Assembly (NCBI GenBank): GCA_030602715.1
Contig: JAUVZD010000001.1
Span: forward strand, 62,001 to 126,000
Direction: 5' to 3'
Length of the DNA: 64,000 bases
Source of the DNA: Candidatus Coatesiibacteriota bacterium
GTDB lineage: Bacteria > RBG-13-66-14 > B26-G2 > JAUVZD01
Shown here: piece by piece, positions 1-8,827 of the stretch
How the letters are laid out: every line of letters begins with the position of its first letter
Numbering within the stretch: position 1 is the stretch's first letter
Notes under the pieces: generated by a model
Told to the model about the DNA's origin: nothing
The model's input: the letters and a program-made list of their open reading frames with translations, nothing else
Databases searched by the model: none
Made by a program: the position numbers and the translations under genes

Positions 1-104
1 CCCACTGTTACGCCTGCTTCTGCGGAGAATACCCCCTGGAGATTCCTCCGGATGTGGGAAAGGAGGCTCTGGAGGGTATCTTCCGAAGGAGCAAGATGTT
101 TTAA
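1..104 (+). CDS. purF: Amidophosphoribosyltransferase, C-terminal end (partial)
   Basis: Only the last 33 codons are in the window, read in the frame starting at base 3 and ending at the TAA at 102-104. The peptide begins HCYACFCGEYPLEI, which matches the C-terminal YACF-GEYP region of PurF, the enzyme that transfers ammonia from glutamine to PRPP in the first step of purine synthesis. The glutaminase and phosphoribosyl domains lie outside the window. The downstream purM-purN-purH genes support the call, but with so few residues it rests largely on context. Confidence 0.72.
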   Translation, partial: HCYACFCGEYPLEIPPDVGKEALEGIFRRSKMF

Positions 105-107
105 TAC

Positions 108-133
108 TTCCCCCCACAGTTTTTCGGGGGGAG
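108..133 (+). terminator. Hairpin after purF, possible terminator or processing site
   Basis: A C-run of six pairs with a G-run of six (arms 108-115 and 126-133, loop ACAGTTTTTC). No T-tract follows, so it may be a weak terminator or an RNA-stabilising hairpin inside the purine operon. Confidence 0.4.
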
Positions 134-214
134 CATTAATTCATGCAAATACAAGCCCATTTTACAAAATTTTCTCATAAACTAATTCCCTAACTACAAT
201 TAAGGAGGGTGGAG

Positions 215-640
215 ATGAAATTGCTACGCTGGATTCTAGCCGGCATCGCGGCTGGTGTGATAATGAATGCCTGCGGCTTCTTGTTCAATATGGTCATTTT
301 TGTGTCCCCTTATGAAGACCCGACTTACTCAGCGGTATGGAAGCAGATGGAGAACTGGATGCTGTGGACCAACCTGCTGGTTCTGGGGTCCGGTTTGGCG
401 TTCGCTCTGTTCTACGCCCTGCTTTACAAGGGCATACCCGGCAGAACCCCGGCGGTCAAGGGTATCCTGTTTGGCTTCTTCTGCTGGTTGTTTATCATCC
501 TGCCCCATCATCTGATGAACGCCATATTCATTAATATTCCCCAACTTTCGGTGGTCGCCTGGATTGTGGATTCATTTGTCTATTCCCTGCTGATGGGCTT
601 GGTAGTGGGGCTTATCTTCTGGCATAGTCTGGAGAGTTAG
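215..640 (+). CDS. Small four-helix membrane protein in the purine operon
   Basis: The protein has 141 residues and about four hydrophobic segments (near residues 5-28, 48-70, 82-106 and 112-137), so it should sit in the inner membrane. I do not recognise the family. The start chosen is the ATG at 215, six bases after an AAGGAGG at 202-208; a GTG at 209 in the same frame lies directly against that site and is unlikely. It lies between purF and purM, and its stop is two bases before the purM ATG, so it is probably co-transcribed with purine genes. A transport or sensing role for a purine or precursor is only a guess. Confidence 0.75.
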   Translation: MKLLRWILAGIAAGVIMNACGFLFNMVIFVSPYEDPTYSAVWKQMENWMLWTNLLVLGSGLAFALFYALLYKGIPGRTPAVKGILFGFFCWLFIILPHHLMNAIFINIPQLSVVAWIVDSFVYSLLMGLVVGLIFWHSLES

Positions 641-642
641 GG

Positions 643-1686
643 ATGACGATGGCTGATAAGTATAAGATGGCTGGGGTGGACCAGAAGCTGGCTGGCGAGT
701 TCGTGGAGCGGATAAAGAAGCTCGCCGAGGAGACCAAGGGTCCGGCGGTGCTTGGCGGTTTGGGTGATTTCGCCGGCTTCTTCCGACTGGATGTTGAGGA
801 CTTTGAACAGCCGGTGCTGGTGGCTTCCGCCGACGGGGTGGGCACCAAGCTGAAGATTGCCTTCGCCGCAAGCAGACATCGGACAGTGGGCGTTGACCTG
901 GTGGCTATGAACGCCAACGACCTCGTCTGCCACGGAGCCCGCCCCCTTTTCTTCCTTGATTATTACGCCACCTCTCGCTTGGAGGTGGAGGTGGCCTATC
1001 AGGTCCTGGAGGGCATAGCCGAGGGTTGTTCACAGTGCGGAGCCGCCCTGCTCGGCGGGGAGACGGCACAACTACCCGGTTTCTACGCCGAGGGTGAGTA
1101 TGACCTGGCGGGGTTCATGGTGGGAATAGTGGAACGGGGTAAAATCATCAACGGCGCCGATATAAAACCCGGCGACAGTATAGTCGGTCTCGCCTCCTCC
1201 GGCTTGCACTCCAACGGTTTCTCTCTGGTTCGTAATGTGCTCTTGGATTCCGGTAAATACAAGCTGGAGGATAAGCCCGAGGGATTGAAGAAGAAACTGG
1301 TGGATGAGATGCTCATCCCCACCAGGATATATGTCTCTGCAGTGCGGTCTTTGATAGAGAGTGGTTTTGTCCCCAAAGGAATAGCACACATTACCGGCGG
1401 TGGTTTCTATGAGAATATCGCTCGCATACTGCCTGAGGGCTGTAAGGCTCGGATTGAGGCAAAGGAGTGGGACCCACCCCCCATATTTAAGTTAATCGCT
1501 GAAGAAGGGGGAATTGAGGCCCAGGAGATGTTTGCCACTTTTAATATGGGGGTGGGGATGGTGTTGTTCTATCGTCCAGAGGATACCCCCTCTGTAATAG
1601 ATAAGCTGACCGAGCTGGGGACTCTGGCGACGGTTGTCGGTAGTGTCTTCCCCGGCGAAAAGAGTGTGGAGGTGGCTGGAATATGA
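643..1686 (+). CDS. purM: Phosphoribosylformylglycinamidine cyclo-ligase (AIR synthetase)
   Basis: This 347-residue protein should close the imidazole ring, converting FGAM and ATP to AIR in the fifth step of purine synthesis in the cytoplasm. Family features visible are the early GVDQKLAGEFVERIK stretch, the glycine-rich ADGVGTKLKIAF motif near residue 65, DLVAMNANDLVCHGA, GGETAQLPGFY and the HITGGGFYENIARILP segment late in the protein. Length is normal for PurM. The ATG at 643 is used, with another ATG two codons later. It overlaps purN by four bases (ATGA), which implies translational coupling. Confidence 0.96.
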   Translation: MTMADKYKMAGVDQKLAGEFVERIKKLAEETKGPAVLGGLGDFAGFFRLDVEDFEQPVLVASADGVGTKLKIAFAASRHRTVGVDLVAMNANDLVCHGARPLFFLDYYATSRLEVEVAYQVLEGIAEGCSQCGAALLGGETAQLPGFYAEGEYDLAGFMVGIVERGKIINGADIKPGDSIVGLASSGLHSNGFSLVRNVLLDSGKYKLEDKPEGLKKKLVDEMLIPTRIYVSAVRSLIESGFVPKGIAHITGGGFYENIARILPEGCKARIEAKEWDPPPIFKLIAEEGGIEAQEMFATFNMGVGMVLFYRPEDTPSVIDKLTELGTLATVVGSVFPGEKSVEVAGI

Positions 1687-2321
1687 GCACCAGAGTGGGC
1701 ATTTTGGTGTCCGGTCGGGGCTCAAACATGGTCTCCCTGATTGAGGCGGAGAAAGCCGGCAAGCTGGGTGGGGCGGAGGTGGCTCTGGTGATAAGCGATG
1801 TCGGCGATGCTCTGGCGCTTGAAAAGGCGAGAGAGAGGGGCGTTGAGGCAATCCATATTCAGATGGAGGCCGAGAAAGCCAGGCTGACCGAAAACGATGA
1901 GGAGCGCATGATCGCCGAGCTGGATGAGCGGGGGGTTAACCTGGTCTGCCTGGCAGGATTTATGCGGGTTTTATGCCACAGGATGCTTCCCGGTTATACG
2001 GGGAAGATGATGAACATCCATCCATCGCTTCTGCCCTCGTTTCCCGGGCTGGAGGTGCAGAGGAAGGCATTGGAATACGGCGTGCGTTACAGCGGGTGCA
2101 CGGTCCATTTCGTTACTGAGGATGTGGACTGCGGACCGATAATTATCCAGGCGGTGGTCCCCATCCTGCAGGACGATACCCCGGATGAGCTCTCCGCCAG
2201 GATTCTTAAGCAGGAACACCGGATATATCCCCAGGCGGTCGCCTGGTATGCTCAGGGCAAACTGCGGGTTGAGGGGCGCAGAGTTTTCGTAGAGGGCGGT
2301 TATTCTTGGGAGGAGGGATAG
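1683..2321 (+). CDS. purN: Phosphoribosylglycinamide formyltransferase
   Basis: The 212-residue protein transfers a formyl group from 10-formyl-tetrahydrofolate to GAR. It opens with the family's VGILVSGRGSNMVSLIEA nucleotide-binding segment. It carries the catalytic region MNIHPSLLPSFPG (Asn and His) near residue 110 and the VHFVTEDVDCGPIIIQ segment with the conserved Asp. Its start overlaps the purM stop and its stop directly abuts the purH ATG, so the three genes form one tight unit. The formyl donor links this operon to one-carbon units that the glycine cleavage system encoded downstream can generate. Confidence 0.95.
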   Translation: MSTRVGILVSGRGSNMVSLIEAEKAGKLGGAEVALVISDVGDALALEKARERGVEAIHIQMEAEKARLTENDEERMIAELDERGVNLVCLAGFMRVLCHRMLPGYTGKMMNIHPSLLPSFPGLEVQRKALEYGVRYSGCTVHFVTEDVDCGPIIIQAVVPILQDDTPDELSARILKQEHRIYPQAVAWYAQGKLRVEGRRVFVEGGYSWEEG

Positions 2322-3878
2322 ATGGAGGAGAAGAGGGCTTTGCTCTCCGTCTATGACAAGAGTGGGCTGGTGGAGTTTGCCGACGGCTTGGTGGAGCTGG
2401 GCTTTGAGATAATCTCCTCCGGGGGAACTCATGGTCATCTTCAGGATGCGGGCATAACCTCCCGGGATATCTCCGAGTTGACCGGATTCAGCGACCTATT
2501 GGATGGCAGGGTGAAGACCCTCCATCCGGTGGTCTATGCTGGCATTCTCTCCCGGGATACCGCTCAAGACAGGAAGGCGCTGGAGGGTTTGGGAATCGTC
2601 CCCTTCAGAGTGGTGGCGGTCAACCTCTATCCCTTCCAGAAGACGGTGGCGGACCCCCGGGTAACTATGGAGATGGCTATGGAGCAGGTAGATATCGGCG
2701 GGGTCAGCCTCCTGCGAGCCGCCTCCAAAGCCCATCACCGCTGTTATGCGGTCTGTGACCCCGATGATTATAGCCGGGTGCTGGAGGTGCTCCGCTCGGA
2801 GAGGGAAGATGATTCCCTGCGTATGGAGCTGGCGGTGAAGGCTTTCGCTCACACTATGGCTTACGACGCTGCCATCACCGACTTCCTTTCCACACATCTG
2901 GGCGAGGGTAAACTGCCACCATATTTTGTCGCCGGCTTTGAGCGGGATACTATCTTGCGCTACGGCGAGAATCCTCATCAGCGAGCCGCCCTATATCTGC
3001 CGATGAATGGGGGGAGGGGACCTGTGGCTGGCGGAAGGAAGCTCTCCGGACGGGAGATATCCTATAACAACTACTGCGACTTGGAATCCGCTTATGCTCT
3101 GGTGCAGGAGTTTGACCGTCCTGCGGGGGCGGTGATAAAGCACGCCAACCCCTGTGGCTGTGCTGTGGCGGATAATCCCGCAGAAGCATTGAAGATGGCT
3201 CGGGCTGGCGACCCGGTATCCGCCTTCGGCGGGATAATTGCCACCAACCGGACCCTGGATGTCAAGGTCGCTGGGGTAATAGTCGGTCCTAAGGGATTTT
3301 TTGAAGCGGTGGTGGCACCGAAGGTTACACCCAAAGCCCTGGAGATGATTCGCCACCGTAAAGGCTGGGGGGAGCGGATTATCGTAGTTGAGGCTTCTGC
3401 GGGTTCGGCAAGCGAGTTCTATCCCAGATGGATTGAGGGGGGATTACTGCTCTCCGATGCCGACCGGCTGGTGGTGGAGGGAGACAAACTGCAGGTGGTA
3501 ACCAAGCAAGGAGTGAGCGACGAACAGATGGCTGACTTGATATTCGCCTTCACCGTGGTCAAACATGTCAGGAGCAACGCCATAACTATCGCCCGAGAGG
3601 GGATGCTTCTGGGTATGGGTGCCGGTCAGCCCAATCGTATACTCTCGGTGCAGTTAGCCCTGCAGAATGCCGAGGAGCAGCACGGTGGCTGTGAGGGGGC
3701 GGTGCTTGCCTCCGACGCCTTCTTCCCCATGCCGGATGCCCCCACACTGGCGGCGAAGGCGGGGATAAGGGTTATCATCCAGCCCGGAGGTTCGGTGAAG
3801 GATGGAGAGGTGATTCGGGCCATGGATGAGCTGGGGGTGGCTATGGTCTTTACCGGTATCCGCCATTTCCGCCATTAA
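2322..3878 (+). CDS. purH: Bifunctional AICAR transformylase / IMP cyclohydrolase
   Basis: At 518 residues this is a full-length PurH, carrying out the last two steps to IMP. The N-terminal MGS-like cyclohydrolase domain shows LLSVYDKSGLVEFA and the GRVKTLHP motif. The C-terminal transformylase domain shows the active-site VIKHANPCGCAVA and GMGAGQPNRI. The ATG immediately follows the purN TAG and is preceded by a GGAGGAGGG ribosome binding site inside the end of purN. No terminator is evident after it; a new promoter precedes purD within 100 bases. Confidence 0.97.
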   Translation: MEEKRALLSVYDKSGLVEFADGLVELGFEIISSGGTHGHLQDAGITSRDISELTGFSDLLDGRVKTLHPVVYAGILSRDTAQDRKALEGLGIVPFRVVAVNLYPFQKTVADPRVTMEMAMEQVDIGGVSLLRAASKAHHRCYAVCDPDDYSRVLEVLRSEREDDSLRMELAVKAFAHTMAYDAAITDFLSTHLGEGKLPPYFVAGFERDTILRYGENPHQRAALYLPMNGGRGPVAGGRKLSGREISYNNYCDLESAYALVQEFDRPAGAVIKHANPCGCAVADNPAEALKMARAGDPVSAFGGIIATNRTLDVKVAGVIVGPKGFFEAVVAPKVTPKALEMIRHRKGWGERIIVVEASAGSASEFYPRWIEGGLLLSDADRLVVEGDKLQVVTKQGVSDEQMADLIFAFTVVKHVRSNAITIAREGMLLGMGAGQPNRILSVQLALQNAEEQHGGCEGAVLASDAFFPMPDAPTLAAKAGIRVIIQPGGSVKDGEVIRAMDELGVAMVFTGIRHFRH

Positions 3879-3891
3879 TCCATTCAATATG

Positions 3892-3920
3892 TTGACACCG
3901 ATGGGGTTTTACTATATATT
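3892..3920 (+). promoter_or_regulatory. Sigma-70 type promoter for purD
   Basis: TTGACA at 3892-3897, a 17-base spacer, and TATATT at 3915-3920, about 56 bases before the purD ATG. This lets purD-purE and later genes be expressed separately from purM-N-H. I see no obvious operator palindrome. Confidence 0.75.
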
Positions 3921-3976
3921 AGTGTTTAATTGGAGATTGAAGGAAGATTATTCAACGGGCAGACAAAGGCGTAGTT

Positions 3977-5272
3977 ATGGGTAAGAAAGTGCTGATAGTC
4001 GGTGGTGGAGGTAGAGAGCACACCCTGGCGTGGAAGATTGCTCAGAGCCCGCAGGTGGGGAAGATAATCGCCGCGCCGGGGAATGCCGGCATCGCGCAGT
4101 TGGGGGAGTGCTTTCAAATTAAAGATGTGGAGCTTTCCCAACTTGCCGACCTGGCGGAGAAAGAGGCGGTGGACCTGACCGTCGTCGGTCCGGAGATGCC
4201 CCTCTCTCTGGGCATCGTGGACCTCTTTGAGTCCAGAGGGCTCCCCATCTTTGGGCCCAATCAGTCTGCAACCCAGCTGGAGTCCAGTAAAATCTTCTCC
4301 AAGGAGATAATGACCTCCCAGAAGGTCCCCACCGGGCACTGGCGGATATTTGATGTCTATCAGGAGGCTTTGGAGTATGTATATGACCACGGCACCCCGG
4401 TGGTTATCAAAGCCGAAGGGTTAGCCGCCGGTAAGGGTGTAACCGTGGCTATGGAGGACGAGGAGGCTTATCTGGCGATTAAGGAGAATCTGATTAAGGG
4501 GCGCTTTGGTGATTCCAGCAAAAGAATAATCATAGAGGAGTATCTCTGCGGGGAAGAAGCCTCTATTTTAGCCTTCACAGACGGGGAGACTATCCTGCCT
4601 ATGGTCACTTCCCAGGACCATAAACGCATTTATGATGAGGACCAGGGTCCCAATACAGGGGGTATGGGCGCCTATGCCCCGGCACCTATCGTCGGGGAGG
4701 GACTCTATGATTTTATCATTAACCGCATATTTAAACCGACGATAAAGGGCTTGGAAAGGGGCGGGATTATTTATAAGGGTGTGCTCTATGCCGGCTTGAT
4801 AATCGGCTTCAACGGTCCCAAGGTATTGGAGTTCAATGTCCGCTTCGGAGACCCGGAGGTTCAATCCCTTTTACCACTGCTGAAAAACGACCTTTTTGAA
4901 CTGTGTCAGGCTACCGTTGACCGCAGGCTCAAGGAGCAGAAGCTGGAGTTTGAGGAGGGCAGTTGTCTGTGCGTGGTCATGGCTTCCGGGGGATATCCGG
5001 GGAACTACACCACCGGTTACCCCATCTCCGGCCTTGAGGAAGTTGCCAAGATGGAGGATGTAGCGGTCTTCCACGCCGGCACCAAGATGAAAAAGGGAGA
5101 GATGGTGACCTCAGGCGGTCGGGTGCTGGGGGTAACCGCTAAGGCTGAAAACCTGGAGAGTGCTAACCAGTTAGCCTACCAAGCGGTCGCCAAGATTAAT
5201 TTTGACGGTGCTTTCTTTCGCAAAGACATAGGCTATAAAGGACTGGCTCGCCTTGATGAGGTGCCGGAGTAA
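3977..5272 (+). CDS. purD: Phosphoribosylamine-glycine ligase (GAR synthetase)
   Basis: This 431-residue ATP-grasp enzyme joins phosphoribosylamine and glycine. The N-terminal KKVLIVGGGGREHTLAWKI motif, the VVGPEMPLSLGIVDLF loop, the VIKAEGLAAGKGV ATP-grasp strand and TGGMGAYAPAP are all typical of PurD. Length is normal. It is the first gene after the promoter at 3892-3920 and is followed 14 bases later by purE. Glycine, its substrate, is also the substrate of the gcv operon 7 kb downstream. Confidence 0.96.
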   Translation: MGKKVLIVGGGGREHTLAWKIAQSPQVGKIIAAPGNAGIAQLGECFQIKDVELSQLADLAEKEAVDLTVVGPEMPLSLGIVDLFESRGLPIFGPNQSATQLESSKIFSKEIMTSQKVPTGHWRIFDVYQEALEYVYDHGTPVVIKAEGLAAGKGVTVAMEDEEAYLAIKENLIKGRFGDSSKRIIIEEYLCGEEASILAFTDGETILPMVTSQDHKRIYDEDQGPNTGGMGAYAPAPIVGEGLYDFIINRIFKPTIKGLERGGIIYKGVLYAGLIIGFNGPKVLEFNVRFGDPEVQSLLPLLKNDLFELCQATVDRRLKEQKLEFEEGSCLCVVMASGGYPGNYTTGYPISGLEEVAKMEDVAVFHAGTKMKKGEMVTSGGRVLGVTAKAENLESANQLAYQAVAKINFDGAFFRKDIGYKGLARLDEVPE

Positions 5273-5286
5273 TGGGGGTTTAGGAT

Positions 5287-5784
5287 ATGGTTGAAGGAGG
5301 AAAGGTACAGATAATTATCGGCTCAAAAAGCGACCGGTCGGTCCTTAAAGGGGCGATAGAAATATTGGAGGAGCTGGGTGTGGGATATTACCTGAATGTT
5401 GCCAGCGCCCATAGAACCCCCAAGCGAGTGGTTGAGCTTTCCGCTGAGTTTGAAAAGAGGGGTGTGGCGGTAGTCATCGCTTGTGCCGGGCTTGCCGCTC
5501 ATCTGCCGGGCGTAGTGGCAGCGAACACCACCCTTCCGGTCATCGGCGTTCCAATAGATGCAGGTCCCCTGGGAGGGATTGACGCACTGCTCTCCATCGC
5601 TCAGATGCCCCCGGGGATTCCGGTGGGGTGTGTGGGCATAGGTGCCGCCGGGGCAAAGAACGCCGCCCTACTGGCTGTAGAGATCATCGGCTTACAGGAC
5701 AAAGATTTGGAGAAACGTCTCAAGCGGTATCGCCAGCAGCTATCTCAGGCGGTATTGGATGATGACCTGGAAATGGGAGAGTAG
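5287..5784 (+). CDS. purE: N5-carboxyaminoimidazole ribonucleotide mutase
   Basis: The 165-residue protein rearranges N5-CAIR to CAIR. The IIIGSKSDRSVL loop, the SAHRTP active-site motif near residue 40 and the GLAAHLPGVVAA segment match class I (bacterial) PurE rather than the class II AIR carboxylase. Class I enzymes usually need PurK, and no purK is present in this window, so it must lie elsewhere or the step differs. It lies between purD and a Sua5-type gene with short gaps on both sides. Confidence 0.93.
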   Translation: MVEGGKVQIIIGSKSDRSVLKGAIEILEELGVGYYLNVASAHRTPKRVVELSAEFEKRGVAVVIACAGLAAHLPGVVAANTTLPVIGVPIDAGPLGGIDALLSIAQMPPGIPVGCVGIGAAGAKNAALLAVEIIGLQDKDLEKRLKRYRQQLSQAVLDDDLEMGE

Positions 5785-5798
5785 GTGAAGGATAGTAG

Positions 5799-6452
5799 AT
5801 GGGTAGAGCTAAGGTAATCTCTCTCTCAGCAGACGAGCCGATATCTCCTCAGAGAGTTTTCCGGGTTGCAGGTAAGCTGGCTTCGGGTGGGGTAGTAATG
5901 CTGCCCACGGATACCATATATGGCTTTTCAGCCAGTGTGAGGGCTACAGCGGGGATAAAACGCATCCGGGAGATAAAAGGGTGGGAGACGAACAGACCCT
6001 TTCTTTTATTGGCTCCGTCGCTTGGTTTCGTTTTGGAGAGTGGATGTCGCTCTGACCGTAATCTTGTATCGGTGATGCGTAAGTTCTGGCCGGGAAAAGT
6101 CACCTTCATTTTGTGGGGAGGGGAGGGGTTGCCGGCTCATTTACACAGTGCAGACGACAAGGTAGCGGTTCGGGTCCCGGAGAGCGATTTTTTGTTGGCG
6201 GTTTTGGAGGAATTACAGGAGTTCGTCGTCTCCACTAGCGCTAATAAATCCGACCAGCCACCGATAAATGACCCTGAGATGTTGAAGGATGCCTTTGGAA
6301 AAGAGGTTGACCTGATTGTGGATATGGGCAGTATGGAGATGAGGAGCGCCTCAACGCTGGTGGATATTACCACCCCTGAACCGACCCTGATACGGCAGGG
6401 GGCGTTCCCCTTTGGCCTGATAGAGACCTACATACACGGCGGAGGTCGTTAG
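5799..6452 (+). CDS. tsaC: Sua5/YciO/YrdC family threonylcarbamoyl-AMP synthase
   Basis: The 217-residue protein consists of a single YrdC domain. It shows VVMLPTDTIYGFSA near residue 35, a KGWETNRPFLLLAPS substrate loop, FWPGKVTFIL, the basic VAVRVPES strand and a STSANKSDQPP motif. The family makes threonylcarbamoyl-AMP from threonine, bicarbonate and ATP for the t6A modification of tRNA. There is no C-terminal Sua5 extension, so it is the short TsaC form. The exact paralogue (TsaC versus YciO) cannot be settled by eye. It sits in a run with purE, a phosphatase and rpiB. Confidence 0.8.
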   Translation: MGRAKVISLSADEPISPQRVFRVAGKLASGGVVMLPTDTIYGFSASVRATAGIKRIREIKGWETNRPFLLLAPSLGFVLESGCRSDRNLVSVMRKFWPGKVTFILWGGEGLPAHLHSADDKVAVRVPESDFLLAVLEELQEFVVSTSANKSDQPPINDPEMLKDAFGKEVDLIVDMGSMEMRSASTLVDITTPEPTLIRQGAFPFGLIETYIHGGGR

Positions 6453-6455
6453 GGA

Positions 6456-6962
6456 TTGTTAATACTCTTCGTCTGCACCGGAAATATCTGCCGTAGTGTG
6501 ATGGCAAAATATCTGCTTTTAAGTAAGCTTTCCCCGGTGGCTAAAGAATGGTTGTTGGTGGATTCTTGCGGCACCGGGGTATGTTACCATGGAATAGCAA
6601 GCAAGGGCGCAATGGATGTTTTGGCTGAGTGGGGTTTGAATGCGGATGACCACCTGGCTAAGAACATTGACGGAGAGATTTTGAACCGGGCGGATCTGAT
6701 ACTGACCATGAGCGAAGGTCACCGTCGCATCGCTGAGAGGATAATGGGGGAAAGGAGTGCAAAGGTCTTCTTGCTCTCGGAATTTGCTAAAAATCTAAAG
6801 GAGATGAACCTCCAGCGAGGAACTTTTTCCCTGAGGGAGGATCTGGAGAGTGGAGAGGAGATAGAGGACCCTTTCGGCAAGGATGAGCAGGTATACCGAA
6901 GGATTAGGGATAAAATAGATGGATATATAGAGGCGATAGTTGATAAAATTCCCTTAAAATAG
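6456..6962 (+). CDS. Low-molecular-weight protein tyrosine phosphatase family
   Basis: The 168-residue protein starts with LILFVCTGNICRSVMAK, which contains the family's CX5R(S) phosphate-binding loop right at the N-terminus. It ends with an IEDPFGKDEQVYRR segment that supplies the general-acid Asp-Pro. Members act as phosphotyrosine phosphatases or arsenate reductases, and the DP motif favours the phosphatase. The start is a TTG at 6456, with GGAGG ten bases upstream. In many bacteria such a gene sits between a Sua5-type gene and rpiB, as here. Confidence 0.85.
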   Translation: MLILFVCTGNICRSVMAKYLLLSKLSPVAKEWLLVDSCGTGVCYHGIASKGAMDVLAEWGLNADDHLAKNIDGEILNRADLILTMSEGHRRIAERIMGERSAKVFLLSEFAKNLKEMNLQRGTFSLREDLESGEEIEDPFGKDEQVYRRIRDKIDGYIEAIVDKIPLK

Positions 6963-6985
6963 GCTTTCTTGAGGGAGGATCTGGG

Positions 6986-7429
6986 GTGAAGATAGTCATC
7001 GGTTCGGACCACGCCGGCTATGAGCTGAAGAAGGCGGTAGTTGAACACCTGCTGGAGAGCGGAAACGAGGTGGTGGATGTGGGCACCGACAGCATGGAAT
7101 CATGTGATTACCCCGATTTCGCTCCTCCAGTAGTCTCCGGGATTAAGAGTGGCGATTTTGAGCGGGGCATCCTCGTCTGCGGAACGGGTCTGGGGATGTC
7201 AATGGCTGCCAATCGCTATGCGGGAGTTCGTGCCGCTTTGGTCTCCGACCTTTTCTCCGCCGAGATGAGCAGACGGCATAACGATTCCAATGTGCTGGTG
7301 CTTTCGGGGATGATAACCGCACCCCCTCTGGCCAGAAAGATTGTGGATGTGTGGCTTTCCACCGAGTTTGAGGGCGGTCGGCACAGTAAACGGATCGCCA
7401 AGCTGGACCAAATTGGGGATACTCCCTGA
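6986..7429 (+). CDS. rpiB: Ribose 5-phosphate isomerase B
   Basis: The 147-residue protein should interconvert ribose 5-phosphate and ribulose 5-phosphate. It has the SDHAGYELKK opening with the substrate-binding Asp-His, the CGTGLGMSMAANR loop with the catalytic Cys, and the RRHNDSNVLVLSG motif. The GTG start at 6986 is supported by GAGGGAGG about seven bases upstream. It provides the pentose phosphate used for PRPP, which fits its place beside purine genes. RpiB is close in sequence to LacA/B, but the length and motifs favour RpiB. Confidence 0.93.
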   Translation: MKIVIGSDHAGYELKKAVVEHLLESGNEVVDVGTDSMESCDYPDFAPPVVSGIKSGDFERGILVCGTGLGMSMAANRYAGVRAALVSDLFSAEMSRRHNDSNVLVLSGMITAPPLARKIVDVWLSTEFEGGRHSKRIAKLDQIGDTP

Positions 7430-7452
7430 TTCTCTAAATTTACAGCCTTCTT

Positions 7453-8394
7453 TTGACCACGAGTGCAGAAGAGGAGGAGGGGACGAATAAGTGGGAGAAC
7501 ATAGGAGCTACCACCCTGGATGAGGAGATGACCATTCTGGGGGAGATGGAGGCGAAGCTCTCGCCTCTGTCGCCGAATATATCCGACATCCGCACTTTGA
7601 TTTCAAAGTGGCATCTCTGCCACTTCAAGAGCCCCCGGCGACTTGCACGTTTGATATACATAATCGGCGCTGTGGATATTGAAGCCGACCTGACCGACTT
7701 GGAACAGGAGCTTCCCTTCGCCGAGGACACCAATCTACCTCAGCGGGCTCAATTGATAGGCGACCAGATTGCCGCCCTTAAAGGCTGGTTGGACAACCGT
7801 AATCTGTTTCACTATATGCCTGAGGTGCGCCCCGTCGCTCAGGAGGTCTATCGTAAGCTGGGTAAGCGCAGTCCTCTAAAGGATGCCCAGGTGGAGTGGT
7901 TGCTCACCGTCCTTCCCTGGGGCGCTGAGGAGAAACTTCCCCCCGGCGATTTCACCCCGGAGACTAGAAAGATATTTGAGCAGATAAGCGAAACCCTCGC
8001 CTGCGCATATTCATATTTTCAGCTACTGGCTCTTGTTCTTGATGTTATCGGAAGGGGCATAGCCGCCGAAAATTTTGCCTCCTGCGCCACCTTTGATGAG
8101 GAACTGCTTTACATCGCCCAAAACTACTATCTAGCCCTGTGGAGCTGGCTACATCCTCATGCGAAGGCTGAACCGGTGGCGGAGGAATTTTTAAGCACTG
8201 GGGAGATTTTGGGGGAGAGGAGTGAGACGAAGTTGTGGTTAACCGCATCGCTGGCCAAGACTATATGGGGACAGCTGACGCCCTTTGAGGGGGGTGCTGA
8301 TGCGGTGGTAATTGAGAGGACCTATAATTTTCTAGGGGTCTCCCCCCAGAAGTTACCGCCCCTATTTCCGCTGGAAACCATCCATGAAAACTGA
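7453..8394 (+). CDS. Protein of unknown function
   Basis: The frame encodes up to 313 residues with no signal peptide and no clear membrane segment, so it is probably cytoplasmic. It is acidic at the N-terminus and looks mostly helical; I recognise no motif. The start is uncertain: a TTG at 7453 is the furthest upstream, and an ATG 26 codons later is possible. It overlaps the next membrane-protein gene by 11 bases, so the two are likely made together. Confidence 0.6.
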   Translation: MTTSAEEEEGTNKWENIGATTLDEEMTILGEMEAKLSPLSPNISDIRTLISKWHLCHFKSPRRLARLIYIIGAVDIEADLTDLEQELPFAEDTNLPQRAQLIGDQIAALKGWLDNRNLFHYMPEVRPVAQEVYRKLGKRSPLKDAQVEWLLTVLPWGAEEKLPPGDFTPETRKIFEQISETLACAYSYFQLLALVLDVIGRGIAAENFASCATFDEELLYIAQNYYLALWSWLHPHAKAEPVAEEFLSTGEILGERSETKLWLTASLAKTIWGQLTPFEGGADAVVIERTYNFLGVSPQKLPPLFPLETIHEN

Positions 8395-8767
8395 ACGCCG
8401 ATATCGCTGGCTCTCCCGTTCTATGTTGTGGGGGGGCATATATGACCTCGCATTCGGCTTGCCCATCCTGCTCTTTCCCGTCCAGGTGGGGGGGCTACTC
8501 AATATCGCTTGTCCGGAAAATCCCTTTTATGTGCGCTTCTGTGGTCTGTTTCTGCTGATACTTTCAATGGGCTATCTCATCGCCTGGCGGGATATACACC
8601 AGAATCTGGGCATAGTCCGTTTGATGATATTATCCCGAACCCTGGGATTTCTCTTCATGGGCGGATTTGCTCTCCTCGGGGGGATGGAGACGGTCTTCTA
8701 TCTTTTAGCCGGCGCAGATTTGCTCTTTGCCCTGCTTCATCTGGTCTTTTTTATGAGGAGAGTTTGA
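8384..8767 (+). CDS. Four-helix membrane protein of unknown function
   Basis: The 127-residue protein has four hydrophobic segments (near 14-36, 46-66, 78-98 and 102-124), each bounded by charged residues. This indicates an inner-membrane protein with both ends in the cytoplasm. The ATG lies inside the end of the preceding gene. I do not recognise the family. Confidence 0.68.
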   Translation: MKTERRYRWLSRSMLWGGIYDLAFGLPILLFPVQVGGLLNIACPENPFYVRFCGLFLLILSMGYLIAWRDIHQNLGIVRLMILSRTLGFLFMGGFALLGGMETVFYLLAGADLLFALLHLVFFMRRV

Positions 8768-8827
8768 CCAACTCCTTACAATCTGTAGTTACTAACCGTT
8801 TATCTTTGCTCTTTGGATGGATTTCTT

